DNA from: Jeotgalibaca sp. MA1X17-3
GTDB taxonomy: Bacteria > Bacillota > Bacilli > Lactobacillales > Aerococcaceae
DNA length: 64,000 bases
Reading direction: 5' to 3'
NCBI RefSeq assembly: GCF_021513155.1
Contig: NZ_CP090983.1
Coordinates: 1,597,001-1,661,000, forward strand
Position 1 is the stretch's first letter. Each line of letters opens with the position of its first letter. The position numbers and the translations under genes were made by a program. Of the stretch, positions 1-9,480 are shown piece by piece. The notes under the pieces are model-generated. The model saw only the letters and a list, made by a program, of their open reading frames with translations, had not been told where the DNA came from and did not search any database.

Positions 1-1481
1 TAGACATCTTCAGCATTTTTTAAATCTAACACCTCAGATTTTTCAATTAATGGAGTAATAATATAAGCTTGCCGATTCATTTCCAATTGTTTACTTATAA
101 AGTCTAGTGAACCTTCTAATTTACTCGATTTACTCCATATCGTTCGAATCGGAATACGCCCTGCAGGTAACTGGTCCAGGATTGAAACATCCATTTCTCC
201 CATTACTGTAATAGCTAAGGTTCGTGGAATTGGGGTTGCTGTCATATATAAAACATTAGGGTTTTCCCCTTTTTCATTTAACGTTTTTCGTTGATTTACT
301 CCAAATCGATGTTGTTCATCAGTAACTACCAACGCAAGATTATGAAATAAGACATCTTCTTGAATTAAAGCGTGCGTTCCGATGACTAGATCTAATTTCC
401 CACTAGCCAATTCTTCTAAAATCGTTTTTCTTACTTTAGGTTTAGTACTACCGGTTAAAAGGGATACTGTAAAAGGAGTTCCTTTAAATAATTGATGAAG
501 GGTCTCATAGTGCTGTTCGGCTAATATTTCTGTTGGAACCATAAAGGCACCTTGATAGCCTTCCAATATCGTCGCCACAAAAGCAATAACGGCAACAATC
601 GTTTTTCCACTCCCCACATCACCTTGTAAGAGCCGATTCATTACATACGGTTCCCTTAGATCACGACATATCTCATTTACAACTCGCTTTTGTCCATCCG
701 TTAGTTCAAAAGGAAGTTTTTGAATAAACTCTTTTAACTGTTCTACATTGTAGGGAATAGAAATTCCTTTTGCTTGATTCTTTCGAGAGTCACGAACTAA
801 TTGTAGCTTCATTTGATAAACTAAAAACTCTTGATAAATAACTTGTCGACTCGCCTGTTGAAATTCCGTTTCTGATTTTGGAAAGTGCATCGCTCGAATC
901 GCATCTTTATGACTTTGTAAATGATAGCGAATAGATAACTCCTCTGGAATAATTTCAGGTATCAACGAGTAATATTCCTCTAAAGCAGATTTAATAATCG
1001 ATACGACTGTTTTTTGTTTGATGTGTTTATTTACATGATAAACAGACTCAAAATCGTTTGCTCCATTATTCTTGGAAGAACCTAATATCTTAAATCCTGC
1101 TAAACTCTGACGTAAAGCATCCCATTTACCAAAAACCATGATTTCTTCTTCTAATTGTATTTTATCTTTTAAATACGGCTGATTAAAAAAAGTAATCATA
1201 ACAATGGCATCTTCAATGGCCATTTTAAAAGACAATCTACTTTTCTTAAAGCCATAATGATGAACGGTTGCAGGAGTTACCACGGTTCCTTTTAAGGTAA
1301 CTTTATCTTGATCATCGATTTCTTCTAAATTTTTAACCTGAATATCTTCATATCGAAAAGGAAAATGCGTAAGTAAATCATAGACTGTATCAATTCCAAG
1401 AGTATGCAATGCTTCTAATCGTTTAGGACCAACTCCAGGTAGTACGTCAATGGAATCATAGATTGATTTTATTTTTTTCAT
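1..1481 (-). CDS. recG: ATP-dependent DNA helicase RecG (3' end outside window)
   Basis: RecG is a monomeric superfamily 2 helicase that remodels stalled replication forks and branch-migrates Holliday junctions. About 493 N-terminal residues are present and the frame stays open to the window edge; the family is usually near 680 residues. The start region reads MKKIKSIYDSIDVLPGVGPK, the usual wedge-domain opening. A Walker A motif GDVGSGKT lies near residue 288 and the box II motif DEQHRFGV near residue 382. The gene lies downstream of fakA, the usual Firmicutes order, with a terminator-like hairpin between them. ATG at 1481 is preceded only by a weak GGAAG ribosome site. Confidence 0.95.
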   Translation of the reverse strand, partial: MKKIKSIYDSIDVLPGVGPKRLEALHTLGIDTVYDLLTHFPFRYEDIQVKNLEEIDDQDKVTLKGTVVTPATVHHYGFKKSRLSFKMAIEDAIVMITFFNQPYLKDKIQLEEEIMVFGKWDALRQSLAGFKILGSSKNNGANDFESVYHVNKHIKQKTVVSIIKSALEEYYSLIPEIIPEELSIRYHLQSHKDAIRAMHFPKSETEFQQASRQVIYQEFLVYQMKLQLVRDSRKNQAKGISIPYNVEQLKEFIQKLPFELTDGQKRVVNEICRDLREPYVMNRLLQGDVGSGKTIVAVIAFVATILEGYQGAFMVPTEILAEQHYETLHQLFKGTPFTVSLLTGSTKPKVRKTILEELASGKLDLVIGTHALIQEDVLFHNLALVVTDEQHRFGVNQRKTLNEKGENPNVLYMTATPIPRTLAITVMGEMDVSILDQLPAGRIPIRTIWSKSSKLEGSLDFISKQLEMNRQAYIITPLIEKSEVLDLKNAEDV

Positions 1482-1551
1482 TTTTATTACTTCCCAACTG
1501 ATTCCATCTCCTATCCCTATTTACAGTTAAAAATATTATTTACTCTTGATA

Positions 1552-1584
1552 ATAAAAATGAAGCTGAAAGGCAAATGCCCCAGC
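1552..1584 (-). terminator. Terminator-like hairpin after fakA
   Basis: On the minus strand a stem GCTG/CAGC encloses GGC-ATTT-GCC and is followed by a T-rich stretch. It sits just after the fakA stop codon and before recG, so it may end or attenuate the yloU-fakA transcript. Confidence 0.5.
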
Positions 1585-1598
1585 CCCATCATCAATTC

Positions 1599-3274
1599 CT
1601 ATTCTACCGATATTAAATAGCTATATACAGGTTGATTTCCAGCTTGTATATCTACTTCAATATCTTTGTATTCTTTAGATAGAACTTCAGAAATTTTTTC
1701 ACTTTCAGTCTGATTCGTATCTTCTCCAAAAATAAGGGTAATAATTTCACTATCTTCATCAATCATTGCACGAAGTGTATTTAAGACAGTAGTTACTCTA
1801 TCAGAATGAGAGGTTACAATCTTATCATCCACAATCCCCATGTAATCATCTTTTTTGATAGAAATACCATCAATTGCTGTATCGCGAACTGCGTTTGTTA
1901 CTTGACCACTCTTCACATTCGCCAATTCATCAGTCATATTATTTTTATTGGTTATCAAATCAAATTGATCATCAAATGCAAGCATCGCTGTCAGTCCTTG
2001 AGAAACTGTTTTCGAAGGTACAACTACAACATCTTTTTCAGAAACTTGAGCAGCTTGTTCAGCAGCCATAAATATATTTTTATTATTCGGAAGAATAATG
2101 GTTTTATCTGAATTTGATGCTTCAATTGCTTTAAGGATATCTTCTGTACTAGGATTCATCGTTTGTCCACCACTAATAATAGAAGAAACTCCTAGACTTC
2201 TAAAGAGATTATGTACTCCTTCTCCCGCTGCAACCGCAATGACACCATAAGGTTTTGTTTCCTCTTTTTTAGGTGTAGAAGTTCCACTACCTTTACCGAG
2301 GACCTCATCGTGTTGCATACGCATGTTATCCACTTTTACTTTCACGAGAGAACCAAATTTTTGTCCATAATTCATGACAACTCCTGGTTCTTCTGTATGA
2401 ACGTGAACTTTTACGATCTCGTCATCTGCTACAACTAACAGTGAATCTCCAATTTCATTGAGGTAGTTACGAAACGTATCATAATCAAATTCATCCGTTA
2501 CCGTTTTACCTTCACCAATTCGTACCATGATTTCTGTACAATACCCAAACTCAATATCTTGGCTAGTAATGGAATGTGCAATGTTTCCAAAATTTTCTTG
2601 ATGAGCAATTTCTGTAACATCTGCTTTTTCGATTGTCGTATTTTTTATAGAAACTTTTTTCCAGTCAATGACTCAAGAAATCCTTGGTATATATAGAGAA
2701 GACCTTGTCCACCACTATCTACTACCCCTACTTCTTTTAGAACAGCTAAAAGATTTGGTGTATTATCTAAACTAATCTTTGCAGACGATACAACGGTCTC
2801 CATAATTTCAATAATATTATCCGTTTCTAATGCTTTTTCTGATGCTGCTTTTGCTGATTCTCTTGCAACTGTCAAAATAGTACCTTCGACAGGCTTCATT
2901 ACTGCTTTATAGGCAGTCTCCACTCCATTTGAAAAAGCTTCTGCAAATGTCTTTGCATCTAGAGCCACTTTCCCATCCATTGCTTTCGAGAACCCTCTGA
3001 AAAGTTGAGATAGAATAACACCCGAATTTCCACGAGCTCCCATCAGTAATCCTTTTGCTAATTCTTTACCTAATTGATCGATATTTGTAGTATCCGCTAG
3101 AGATACACGTTCTGTTCCTGAAGAAAAAGATAAGTTCATATTTGTTCCTGTATCACCATCTGGTACTGGAAACACATTTAGAGAGTTCACATATTCTGCA
3201 TTTTCACTCAAACGCTCTTGTGCGACCTCCACCATCGCTTTAAAATCACTTGCAGTCAGTTCCGTTTTTTTCAC
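1599..3274 (-). CDS. fakA: Fatty acid kinase catalytic subunit FakA (YloV/DAK2 family), frameshifted in this sequence
   Basis: FakA binds ATP through a DhaL-like N-terminal domain and, with a FakB partner, phosphorylates exogenous fatty acids for phospholipid synthesis. The N-terminal part (209 residues, from GTG at 3274 with AAGGAGG upstream) contains the DhaL Mg-ATP motif [11 protein letters not shown] and [12 protein letters not shown]. The frame stops at 2645 after SLTGKKFL. The C-terminal part continues in another frame: adding one A to the six-A run at 2655-2660 gives [20 protein letters not shown] leading straight into the rest, including [11 protein letters not shown]. The corrected protein would be about 558 residues, normal for the family. 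It follows the Asp23-like gene, as in Bacillus. A consensus error is the likely cause; a true null or slippage is the alternative. Confidence 0.9.
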
Positions 3275-3318
3275 CTTAAATATCCTCCTTCACCATGTGG
3301 AATGGTGATCTTTCTAGA

Positions 3319-3681
3319 TTAATCATTTAGTACTCGAACACCTTGTACAAAAACATTTACTGTTCCCGCTGCAAACCCGAGCATTGTTTCTAAATTATAT
3401 TTCACCTGAATTTGAACATTTCGACATATTTCAGAAATTTTTGTTCCGTAAAGGACGATAATGTACACATCAACTGCTACACTTTCTCCTTCTTGTCGAA
3501 CAATTACACCTTTTGAAAAATTTTCTCTTTTTAAAATCTCGCTAATGTTGTCTCGGATTTGGCTTTTACTAGCCATTCCTACAACACCATAATTATCAGT
3601 AGCTGCTCCTCCAACAACAGTTGCAATCACTTCATTGGTTAAGCTAATCTCACCGTATTCTGTTTGGATTTTTACTGCCAT
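3319..3681 (-). CDS. yloU: Asp23/Gls24 family envelope stress protein (YloU)
   Basis: A small (120 residues) Asp23 (DUF322) domain protein. The sequence has the typical opening EYGEISLTNEVIATVVGGAA, the central VDVYIIVLYGTKI strand and a C-terminal NVFVQGVRV. Family members are cytoplasmic, sometimes membrane-tethered through AmaP partners, and linked to envelope stress; this gene is the short form always found before fakA. AAGGAGG lies 9 bases before ATG 3681, so that start is preferred over TTG 3687. It forms an operon with fakA. The biochemical role is not established. Confidence 0.9.
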   Translation of the reverse strand: MAVKIQTEYGEISLTNEVIATVVGGAATDNYGVVGMASKSQIRDNISEILKRENFSKGVIVRQEGESVAVDVYIIVLYGTKISEICRNVQIQVKYNLETMLGFAAGTVNVFVQGVRVLND

Positions 3682-3990
3682 GTTCAATAGCCTCCTTAGT
3701 ATAAATGGAACAAATTCTAATCACAAACTATGATAGCATAATTCCCAGTAAAAAAATAACTTCTACAAATATTATTATAACAAAGAAAGAGGGTATAAGG
3801 GAACGGGAAACAGATGAGATTTCATCTTTTTTTCATCATTATTAGAAAAATGATGGTTATTTACATCATTTTTATGTAACTTTCATTATTTTGAGCAATA
3901 AAACTTCTTTTATAATGATTGGTATAATCATAAAAATAGTTTTGAATCGAATATTTAATTTTACTGTCAAGTATTTTTGCTTTAAAAGAG

Positions 3991-4019
3991 TTGCAATAAC
4001 CTCGGAATTATGATAAATT
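3991..4019 (+). promoter_or_regulatory. Promoter of rpmB
   Basis: TTGCAA (3991-3996) and TAAATT (4014-4019) are separated by 17 bases and read toward rpmB. The rest of the 3682-4092 gap is AT-rich, holds another possible -10 (TATAAT near 3911-3916), and shows no gene. Confidence 0.6.
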
Positions 4020-4092
4020 ATTCAAGTGTATGAGATTAGATGAAGATTGCCCCAAAATTAGCACTTCTGAAAGAATTAAAGGAGGTAAAGAC

Positions 4093-4281
4093 ATGTCAAA
4101 AGTATGTTATGTGACAGGACGTAAAAGCCGCTCTGGTAATAACCGTTCTCACGCTCTGAACTATACAAAACGCACTTTCAAACCTAACTTACAAAAGGTT
4201 CGTATTATGGTTGATGGAAAACCTAAAAGAGTTTGGGTATCAGCACGAGCTTTGAAATCTGGAAAAGTAGCACGAGTATAA
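4093..4281 (+). CDS. rpmB: 50S ribosomal protein L28
   Basis: L28 is a small basic protein of the large ribosomal subunit. The 62-residue product begins [20 protein letters not shown] and contains [12 protein letters not shown], typical of bacterial L28. AAAGGAGG lies 7 bases before ATG 4093; upstream in-frame codons have no ribosome site. It is transcribed opposite to its neighbours thiN and yloU, the same position as in Bacillus, and ends at a strong bidirectional terminator. Confidence 0.97.
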   Translation: MSKVCYVTGRKSRSGNNRSHALNYTKRTFKPNLQKVRIMVDGKPKRVWVSARALKSGKVARV

Positions 4282-4284
4282 TTT

Positions 4285-4329
4285 AAAAAAGGCTGCCGGA
4301 TGCATCTACATGTATCCGGCAGCCTTTTT
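4285..4329. terminator. Bidirectional terminator between rpmB and thiN
   Basis: The stem GGCTGCCGGAT pairs with ATCCGGCAGCC and is flanked by A6 on the left and T5 on the right. It can therefore end the convergent rpmB and thiN transcripts. Confidence 0.9.
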
Positions 4330-4334
4330 GTATA

Positions 4335-4996
4335 TCAATTTTTTGTTTTATCTCGACTCTGTATTACTGCCATCAAACCCTCTTCAAAAGAAAATTCCAT
4401 GATCTCGTCTAAAAATTCATTACTAATTAACCCAATTGGGTACAAATAATCTTTTCCATCTAATGGATACTTAACATTCTTCAATCTGACACTTTTCAGA
4501 GGCGATAGTCCAATAAAAGAAAGATATGTTTTATTGGCTTCTTTTTTTAAACAGTACGTTCCTGGCAAATAAAATTGAAGTGTATTTTGTTGATCAACAA
4601 TAGATATTTTTTTTAGTAAATCTTGATATTCAGGATGATACGCAATCCATAAATTACTAATCATGTGATCAACTCGTCCTCCAAGCAGTCCAAACATTTT
4701 AATTTTTTCTACCTCTACGTTTTTTCGCACATAGTCTAAAGCCGCTTCTGTATCCGTCTTCTCTTTTTCAGCTGGAAGCTCTATCACTTCTTTTGATTTT
4801 TTCTTGAGTACACCTAGTTCACTTGGGGAGATAGAATCAAAATCGCCAATGGATAGATCAATGGGCACTCCCATCTTTAATAACGCCATAGCTCCTCCAT
4901 CTACTCCAATTATGAATTGGTCAGACTTCTTTTTCCAATTAAATCTTTGAGATTTTCTTTTCCACCGCCTGCTACAATTAAAACTTCTTTAAACAT
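4335..4996 (-). CDS. thiN: Thiamine pyrophosphokinase, frameshifted near its 5' end in this sequence
   Basis: ThiN transfers pyrophosphate from ATP to thiamine to give thiamine pyrophosphate, the cofactor of PdhA in this same window. The long frame (184 residues) has the core motif SIGDFDSIS, then EKEKTDTEAALDYV and GLLGGRVDHMISN, but it begins too late. From ATG 4996, which overlaps the rpe stop, the sequence reads MFKEVLIVAGGGKENLKDLI and then goes out of frame at a five-A run (4930-4934). One extra A gives GKKKSDQFIIGVDGGAMALL, the expected family start, for a total near 220 residues. Position after rsgA-rpe matches Bacillus. Error is more likely than decay. Confidence 0.88.
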
Positions 4997-5651
4997 TCTT
5001 AGCTGCTTCTTTTAACTTTTCTATCGCTTTTCCTTCGTCACTAGAACCAAATATATACGATCCAGCAACAAAAACATCTGCTCCTGCTTCTTTACACATC
5101 CCAATGGTTTCATCTGTAATTCCACCATCTACCTCAATCTCAAAATGATATCCTTTTTCTTTTCGAATATGTGCTAGTGTTTTAATTTTATCTACTGCAC
5201 TTTCAATGAAACTTTGACCACCAAATCCAGGATTCACAGTCATCACCAAAACTAAATCAACATCACCTAAAACAGGAACAATCGTTTCGACTGATGTTCC
5301 CGGATTAATGACAACACCTGCAGAAACCTTTTCATTTTTGATCATTTGTAATGCACCATGAATATGGTGGGTTGCTTCAACATGAATCGAAATAATGTCA
5401 GCACCCGCTTTTGCAAAAGCAGGTATAAATTTTTCTGGATTCGAAATCATTAAATGACAATCCAAAGGTAATTTTGTATGAGGACGAATTGCTTGAACGA
5501 TATTAGGTCCTAATGTCAAATTATCTACAAACTGACCATCCATTGCATCTACATGAATATAAGAAGCACCTGCTTTTTCAACCATTTTAATATCACGTTC
5601 TAAATTTGCAAAATCTGCACTTAAAATTGACGGGGCTATTTTTATCATCAT
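4989..5651 (-). CDS. rpe: Ribulose-phosphate 3-epimerase
   Basis: This TIM-barrel enzyme interconverts ribulose 5-phosphate and xylulose 5-phosphate in the pentose phosphate pathway. The 220-residue protein has the family signatures IAPSILSADFANL, HVDAMDGQFVDNLTLGP, LDCHLMI, MTVNPGFGGQSF and EVDGGI, which carry the metal-binding His/Asp residues. Its stop overlaps the thiN start by 8 bases, and rsgA ends 7 bases before its ATG, so the three are probably translated from one message. The ribosome site before ATGATG is weak, which suits coupling to rsgA. Confidence 0.96.
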   Translation of the reverse strand: MMIKIAPSILSADFANLERDIKMVEKAGASYIHVDAMDGQFVDNLTLGPNIVQAIRPHTKLPLDCHLMISNPEKFIPAFAKAGADIISIHVEATHHIHGALQMIKNEKVSAGVVINPGTSVETIVPVLGDVDLVLVMTVNPGFGGQSFIESAVDKIKTLAHIRKEKGYHFEIEVDGGITDETIGMCKEAGADVFVAGSYIFGSSDEGKAIEKLKEAAKNV

Positions 5652-5658
5652 TTCACGC

Positions 5659-6552
5659 TCACTTTTTATTTTTTTGATACATCGGTTTTCTCTTTTGTAT
5701 TTCTTCTAAAAATTGTAAATAATGATCGTATCGATATTGCTTGATTTCTCCAGATAAAACCAATTCTTTTATGCGACAATTAGGTTCATTCAAATGCATA
5801 CATCCTGCAAAACGACAGTCATCACGATGAGCTACAAAATCTGGAAAAAGAAGGGGTAATTGAGACTCTTCAATTGCTTTTAGTTCTACACTACTAAATC
5901 CAGGTGTATCAGCAATTAATGCGCCCTCTACTGGAATAAGTTCCACGTGTCTTGTAGTATGTTTCCCTCGTCCTAAAGCTGTTGAGATGGCTCCTGTTTC
6001 GATTTCTAAACCTGGGACAAGTAAATTGAGTAAAGTTGATTTCCCTACTCCCGATTGCCCAATGAACACCGTAGAGCGTTCTCCTATATATTGAAGTAAA
6101 CGTTCTAAAGATGATTGCTCATGAAACTTAGATAAGATCACTTGATAGCCAAGCAATTCATAATCTTTTTTATATTCAGACATTTCATTTAACAGACCTT
6201 CGTCTAGTAAGTCTGTCTTGGTTATATAAATAATGGGAGTTATATGATGTGCCTCTAAATAAACCAAAAAACGATCTAATAAATAGGTAGAAAAAGTTGG
6301 CTCAACAGCAGACATTACAATCACGGCACTGTCTAAATTGGCAATAGGCGGCCGAACTAATTCGTTTTTACGTGGTTCAACTGAAAGTAGCACTCCTTCT
6401 TTTAGATTGTCACTTTCAAATTCTACAAAATCTCCTACTAGTGGATTTGTGTTACGTACACGAAAATTCCCTCTTCCTCTTGTTTGAAACGTCTGTCCTT
6501 TTGAATATACATAATAAAAACCGCTAAGAGCTTTTCTAATTTGTCCTTTCAA
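5659..6552 (-). CDS. rsgA: Ribosome small subunit-dependent GTPase RsgA
   Basis: RsgA is a circularly permuted GTPase that checks late 30S subunit assembly. An N-terminal OB fold is followed by ITKTDL (G4), GQSGVGKSTLLN (G1) and DTPGFSS (G3), then a zinc cluster CRFAGCMHLNEPNC. TTG at 6552 is preceded by AAAGGAGG at 7 bases, so this start (298 residues) is preferred over a longer in-frame extension with no ribosome site. A perfect palindromic terminator upstream separates it from prkC, so rsgA-rpe-thiN may have their own promoter. Confidence 0.95.
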   Translation of the reverse strand: MKGQIRKALSGFYYVYSKGQTFQTRGRGNFRVRNTNPLVGDFVEFESDNLKEGVLLSVEPRKNELVRPPIANLDSAVIVMSAVEPTFSTYLLDRFLVYLEAHHITPIIYITKTDLLDEGLLNEMSEYKKDYELLGYQVILSKFHEQSSLERLLQYIGERSTVFIGQSGVGKSTLLNLLVPGLEIETGAISTALGRGKHTTRHVELIPVEGALIADTPGFSSVELKAIEESQLPLLFPDFVAHRDDCRFAGCMHLNEPNCRIKELVLSGEIKQYRYDHYLQFLEEIQKRKPMYQKNKK

Positions 6553-6660
6553 TAAAACTCCTCCTTTACTTTTTTCTTTTATTTTTACGTACGTTTTTTT
6601 CAATGAAAGGGAGTTCGCTTTCATTAATGGACTCTAAATCTATCATAGCGTATTATTCAC

Positions 6661-6690
6661 AAAAACGACAACGAATTCGTTGTCGTTTTT
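6661..6690. terminator. Perfect 30-bp palindromic terminator between prkC and rsgA
   Basis: AAAAACGACAACGAA is followed directly by its exact reverse complement. The GC core flanked by A5 and T5 fits a bidirectional intrinsic terminator 4 bases after the prkC stop. Confidence 0.8.
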
Positions 6691-6694
6691 ATAT

Positions 6695-8731
6695 TTATTT
6701 CGTTAGCTCTTTTTCTTCAAGTATAATTTCTCCATCACGTTCTACTTGATAAGCTCCTTTTTCACCTTCGATAATTCTAAAATTTAAAGTAATTTCTTGG
6801 TCTTTTGATATATCAAATTCTCTAAATATTTCATCGATCTGATGATCTGCATCTTGCATAGAAACTACGATATGATTTGATTTAGGAATGGACTGAGCAG
6901 AATTGGCATCATCTTTGTTACTTTCATTGGATTCCGAGCTTGACTCTTTTTTGTCACTACTCTCTTTTTCAATAGCAGCATCATAAGGAATCGTAATGGT
7001 TTTTGAAAATAAGACATATTCTGCTTGGGCAACTCCTGTCGACAAAGTAACGGTAATCGTTTCTCCACGAGTAAAATTACTTTGTGGACTGATGGATTGA
7101 GAGATAACTAATCCTTCCGCAATTTCATCTGAAGCCTCTTCTATGAAGTCAACATCTAATCCATATTGGTCTACATAATCCTGTACACTTACTTTCGTAT
7201 ATCCTTTTAAATCAGCCATCGTGAATGCTTCTTTTCCCATACTTACGGTTAGGGTAATCATTTCACCATCGGCTACAATATCAGTTCCATCTTCAATACT
7301 TTGACCAATAATAACTCCTGCTTCTTCTTGCTCATCATAGCGATCTAATCTTTCAACGACAAAACCTAATTCTTTCAAACGGTCTCGCACATCACTATAA
7401 CTTTCTCCAAGATAACTTTCTACAGTAGTTGGTTTTTTTCCTAAGCTGATGAACAAATCTACTTCACTTTGAAAAGGTACGGAACTACCTACAGCTGGTT
7501 CTGTGCGAATGGTAAAGGTTTCTGAAATCGTATCATCATATTCTTCAAATACCTCACCTACTATTAAATTCTCTTGTTCCAATAAACGTTTAGCCGTATC
7601 TTCATTTACATTTACAATATCAGGAACCATCACTGGTTCTGGTTCTCGATTATTCCAAACCATATAAGAAATAACAAAAACTGCTAGAAATAAAAAAGAA
7701 AATAACAGAAAAAGAGGACCTCTTTTTTTCTTTTTCTGATTATTAACAGAACTTTCTTTTTTATTTTCAGAAGAACTACTCGAATAAATAGGTGTTTTTT
7801 CTTCTGTTGGAATCATTTCTTCTTTTTTCAATGGTGGAGTAATCGGCTGCATGACTTTCGTTTCATTCAACATGGAGGCCGGTATAAAGGCTACCTCATT
7901 TTCTCGACTAGGATCTAAAGCTGTATCTAAGTCAGCCAACATCTCTTCACAAGTTTGATAACGGTCAATCGGTTCTTTTGCTGTAGCCTTTAATATTATA
8001 TTTTCTAAACTTTGAGGAATTTCTGGATGTTCCTTTCGAATAGAAGGCATTTCTTCTTGAAAATGTTTCAAAGCGACTGAAACAGCTGATTCTCCATCAA
8101 AAGGCACTTTTCCACTTAATAATTCGTAGAGCACAATTCCTAAAGCATAAACATCTGATTTAGTTGTTGCCATCCCACCTCTTGCTTGCTCTGGAGAGAG
8201 ATAGTGGACAGAACCCAACAATGTATTCGTTTGTGTGATAGATGTATCCGAAAGAGCTATTGCAATACCAAAGTCAGTTACTTTTACATGATTATCTTCA
8301 TCAATTAAAATATTTTGAGGCTTTATATCTCTATGAATAATCCGATTTTGATGGGCAAGAGCCATCGCTGACAAAACTTGATTCATAATATGAATCGAAT
8401 TTTGCGGACTTACCTTGCCACTATTTTCAATATACTTTTTTAAATCTGTACCTTTTACATATTCCATAACAATGTATTGAAGTCCGTTTTCCTCATCTAC
8501 ATCATAAACACTAACAATATTCTGATGAACTAGTTGTGTAGCAGAAAGGGCTTCTCTTTGGAATCGTCTTAGAGCGTCCGTGTTATTCTGAAAATCAAAG
8601 CGTAAAACTTTCACAGCAACATCTCGGTCCAAAATTAAATCATGTCCCAAATAGACATTAGCCATCCCACCTGTTCCAATTAAACGAATAACTTTATAAC
8701 GCTGTCCGATTTTCTTTCCGATCTCTAGCAA
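6695..8731 (-). CDS. prkC: Ser/Thr protein kinase with PASTA domains (PrkC/Stk)
   Basis: A membrane eukaryotic-like kinase that senses muropeptides or lipid II and phosphorylates cell-wall, division and translation targets. The kinase domain has GTGGMANVYLG, an invariant Lys in VAVKVL, HRDIKPQNIL and DFGIA. A basic segment leads to one transmembrane helix (about residues 340-360), then three extracellular PASTA repeats and a serine-rich tail ending in a further folded segment. GGAGGAGGGGG lies just before TTG 8731, giving 678 residues; the longer frame adds only residues inside prpC. The 5' end overlaps prpC by 38 bases, coupling kinase to its phosphatase. Confidence 0.95.
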   Translation of the reverse strand: MLEIGKKIGQRYKVIRLIGTGGMANVYLGHDLILDRDVAVKVLRFDFQNNTDALRRFQREALSATQLVHQNIVSVYDVDEENGLQYIVMEYVKGTDLKKYIENSGKVSPQNSIHIMNQVLSAMALAHQNRIIHRDIKPQNILIDEDNHVKVTDFGIAIALSDTSITQTNTLLGSVHYLSPEQARGGMATTKSDVYALGIVLYELLSGKVPFDGESAVSVALKHFQEEMPSIRKEHPEIPQSLENIILKATAKEPIDRYQTCEEMLADLDTALDPSRENEVAFIPASMLNETKVMQPITPPLKKEEMIPTEEKTPIYSSSSSENKKESSVNNQKKKKRGPLFLLFSFLFLAVFVISYMVWNNREPEPVMVPDIVNVNEDTAKRLLEQENLIVGEVFEEYDDTISETFTIRTEPAVGSSVPFQSEVDLFISLGKKPTTVESYLGESYSDVRDRLKELGFVVERLDRYDEQEEAGVIIGQSIEDGTDIVADGEMITLTVSMGKEAFTMADLKGYTKVSVQDYVDQYGLDVDFIEEASDEIAEGLVISQSISPQSNFTRGETITVTLSTGVAQAEYVLFSKTITIPYDAAIEKESSDKKESSSESNESNKDDANSAQSIPKSNHIVVSMQDADHQIDEIFREFDISKDQEITLNFRIIEGEKGAYQVERDGEIILEEKELTK

Positions 8732-9476
8732 GTTCCCCCTCCTCCTCTTCTCCAAATTCTGTTAACAATACTGTTATATTATCTAAACCACCCTCATGAT
8801 TGGAGAGTTCAATTAACTGGTCCGTTTTCTTTTCAAGAGGAAGCGATTCTTTCAAAATTTGTTTTATTTCTTCTTCTGGAATCATATTTGTTAATCCATC
8901 TGTACATAACATGAGTACATCTTTTGGACGCACTGGAAATGCTACTAAATCAACTTGAACCATTTTTCTAGATCCAACAGAACGAGTAACAATATTTTTT
9001 TGCGGATGATGTTGTGCATCTTCTAATGTAATTTCACCTGATTTTACAAACTCATTCACTAAGGAATGATCTTCGGTCAGTTGTTTTAATTGATCATCTC
9101 TAAAAAGATAGGCACGACTATCTCCTACATTTGCGATTAGTACTTCCTCTTTTACAAAAGTAGTTGCAACCAAAGTTGTTCCCATACCATCTAGATCTAT
9201 AAAATCTAATGATTTTTGAAAAATAAGACTATTAATTTTTTGGATGGAATCTAGAAGCCAACTAGACAAGCGATCAATATCTTGAAAGGACGTTTGTTTC
9301 CATGCTTGTCCCAGATGAGATACGGCCATTTCACTAGCAACGTCTCCGGCCTTATGTCCTCCCATCCCATCACAAACAATCATAAGCGGTTGATCATCTT
9401 TATTTTTAAACCAGCTTACATAATCCTGATTTACACTTCTTTTTTTACCAATGTCACTTCGATAGGCAATTTGCAT
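8694..9476 (-). CDS. prpC: PP2C-family Ser/Thr phosphatase (PrpC/Stp)
   Basis: This metal-dependent phosphatase reverses PrkC phosphorylation. All PP2C motifs are visible: SVNQDYV, VCDGMGGHKAGDVAS, IANVGDSRAYLF, TEDHSLV, CTDGLTNMI and GGLDNITVLL. The conserved Asp residues bind two Mn/Mg ions. GAGGAGAAG before ATG 9476 gives the usual start MQIAYRSDIG and about 260 residues; the longer frame runs back into rsmB and is not used. It lies 4 bases after the rsmB stop and overlaps prkC. Confidence 0.95.
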   Translation of the reverse strand: MQIAYRSDIGKKRSVNQDYVSWFKNKDDQPLMIVCDGMGGHKAGDVASEMAVSHLGQAWKQTSFQDIDRLSSWLLDSIQKINSLIFQKSLDFIDLDGMGTTLVATTFVKEEVLIANVGDSRAYLFRDDQLKQLTEDHSLVNEFVKSGEITLEDAQHHPQKNIVTRSVGSRKMVQVDLVAFPVRPKDVLMLCTDGLTNMIPEEEIKQILKESLPLEKKTDQLIELSNHEGGLDNITVLLTEFGEEEEGELARDRKENRTAL

Positions 9477-9480
9477 ATTG

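Noticed and set aside
1599..3274. Two separate genes for the two halves of FakA
   Set aside because: The intervening bases encode conserved family sequence in the second frame, so this is one gene with a one-base deletion.
4335..5000. TPP riboswitch near thiN or the ThiT-like gene
   Set aside because: No CUGAGA-type core is visible upstream of either, and both lie inside operons.
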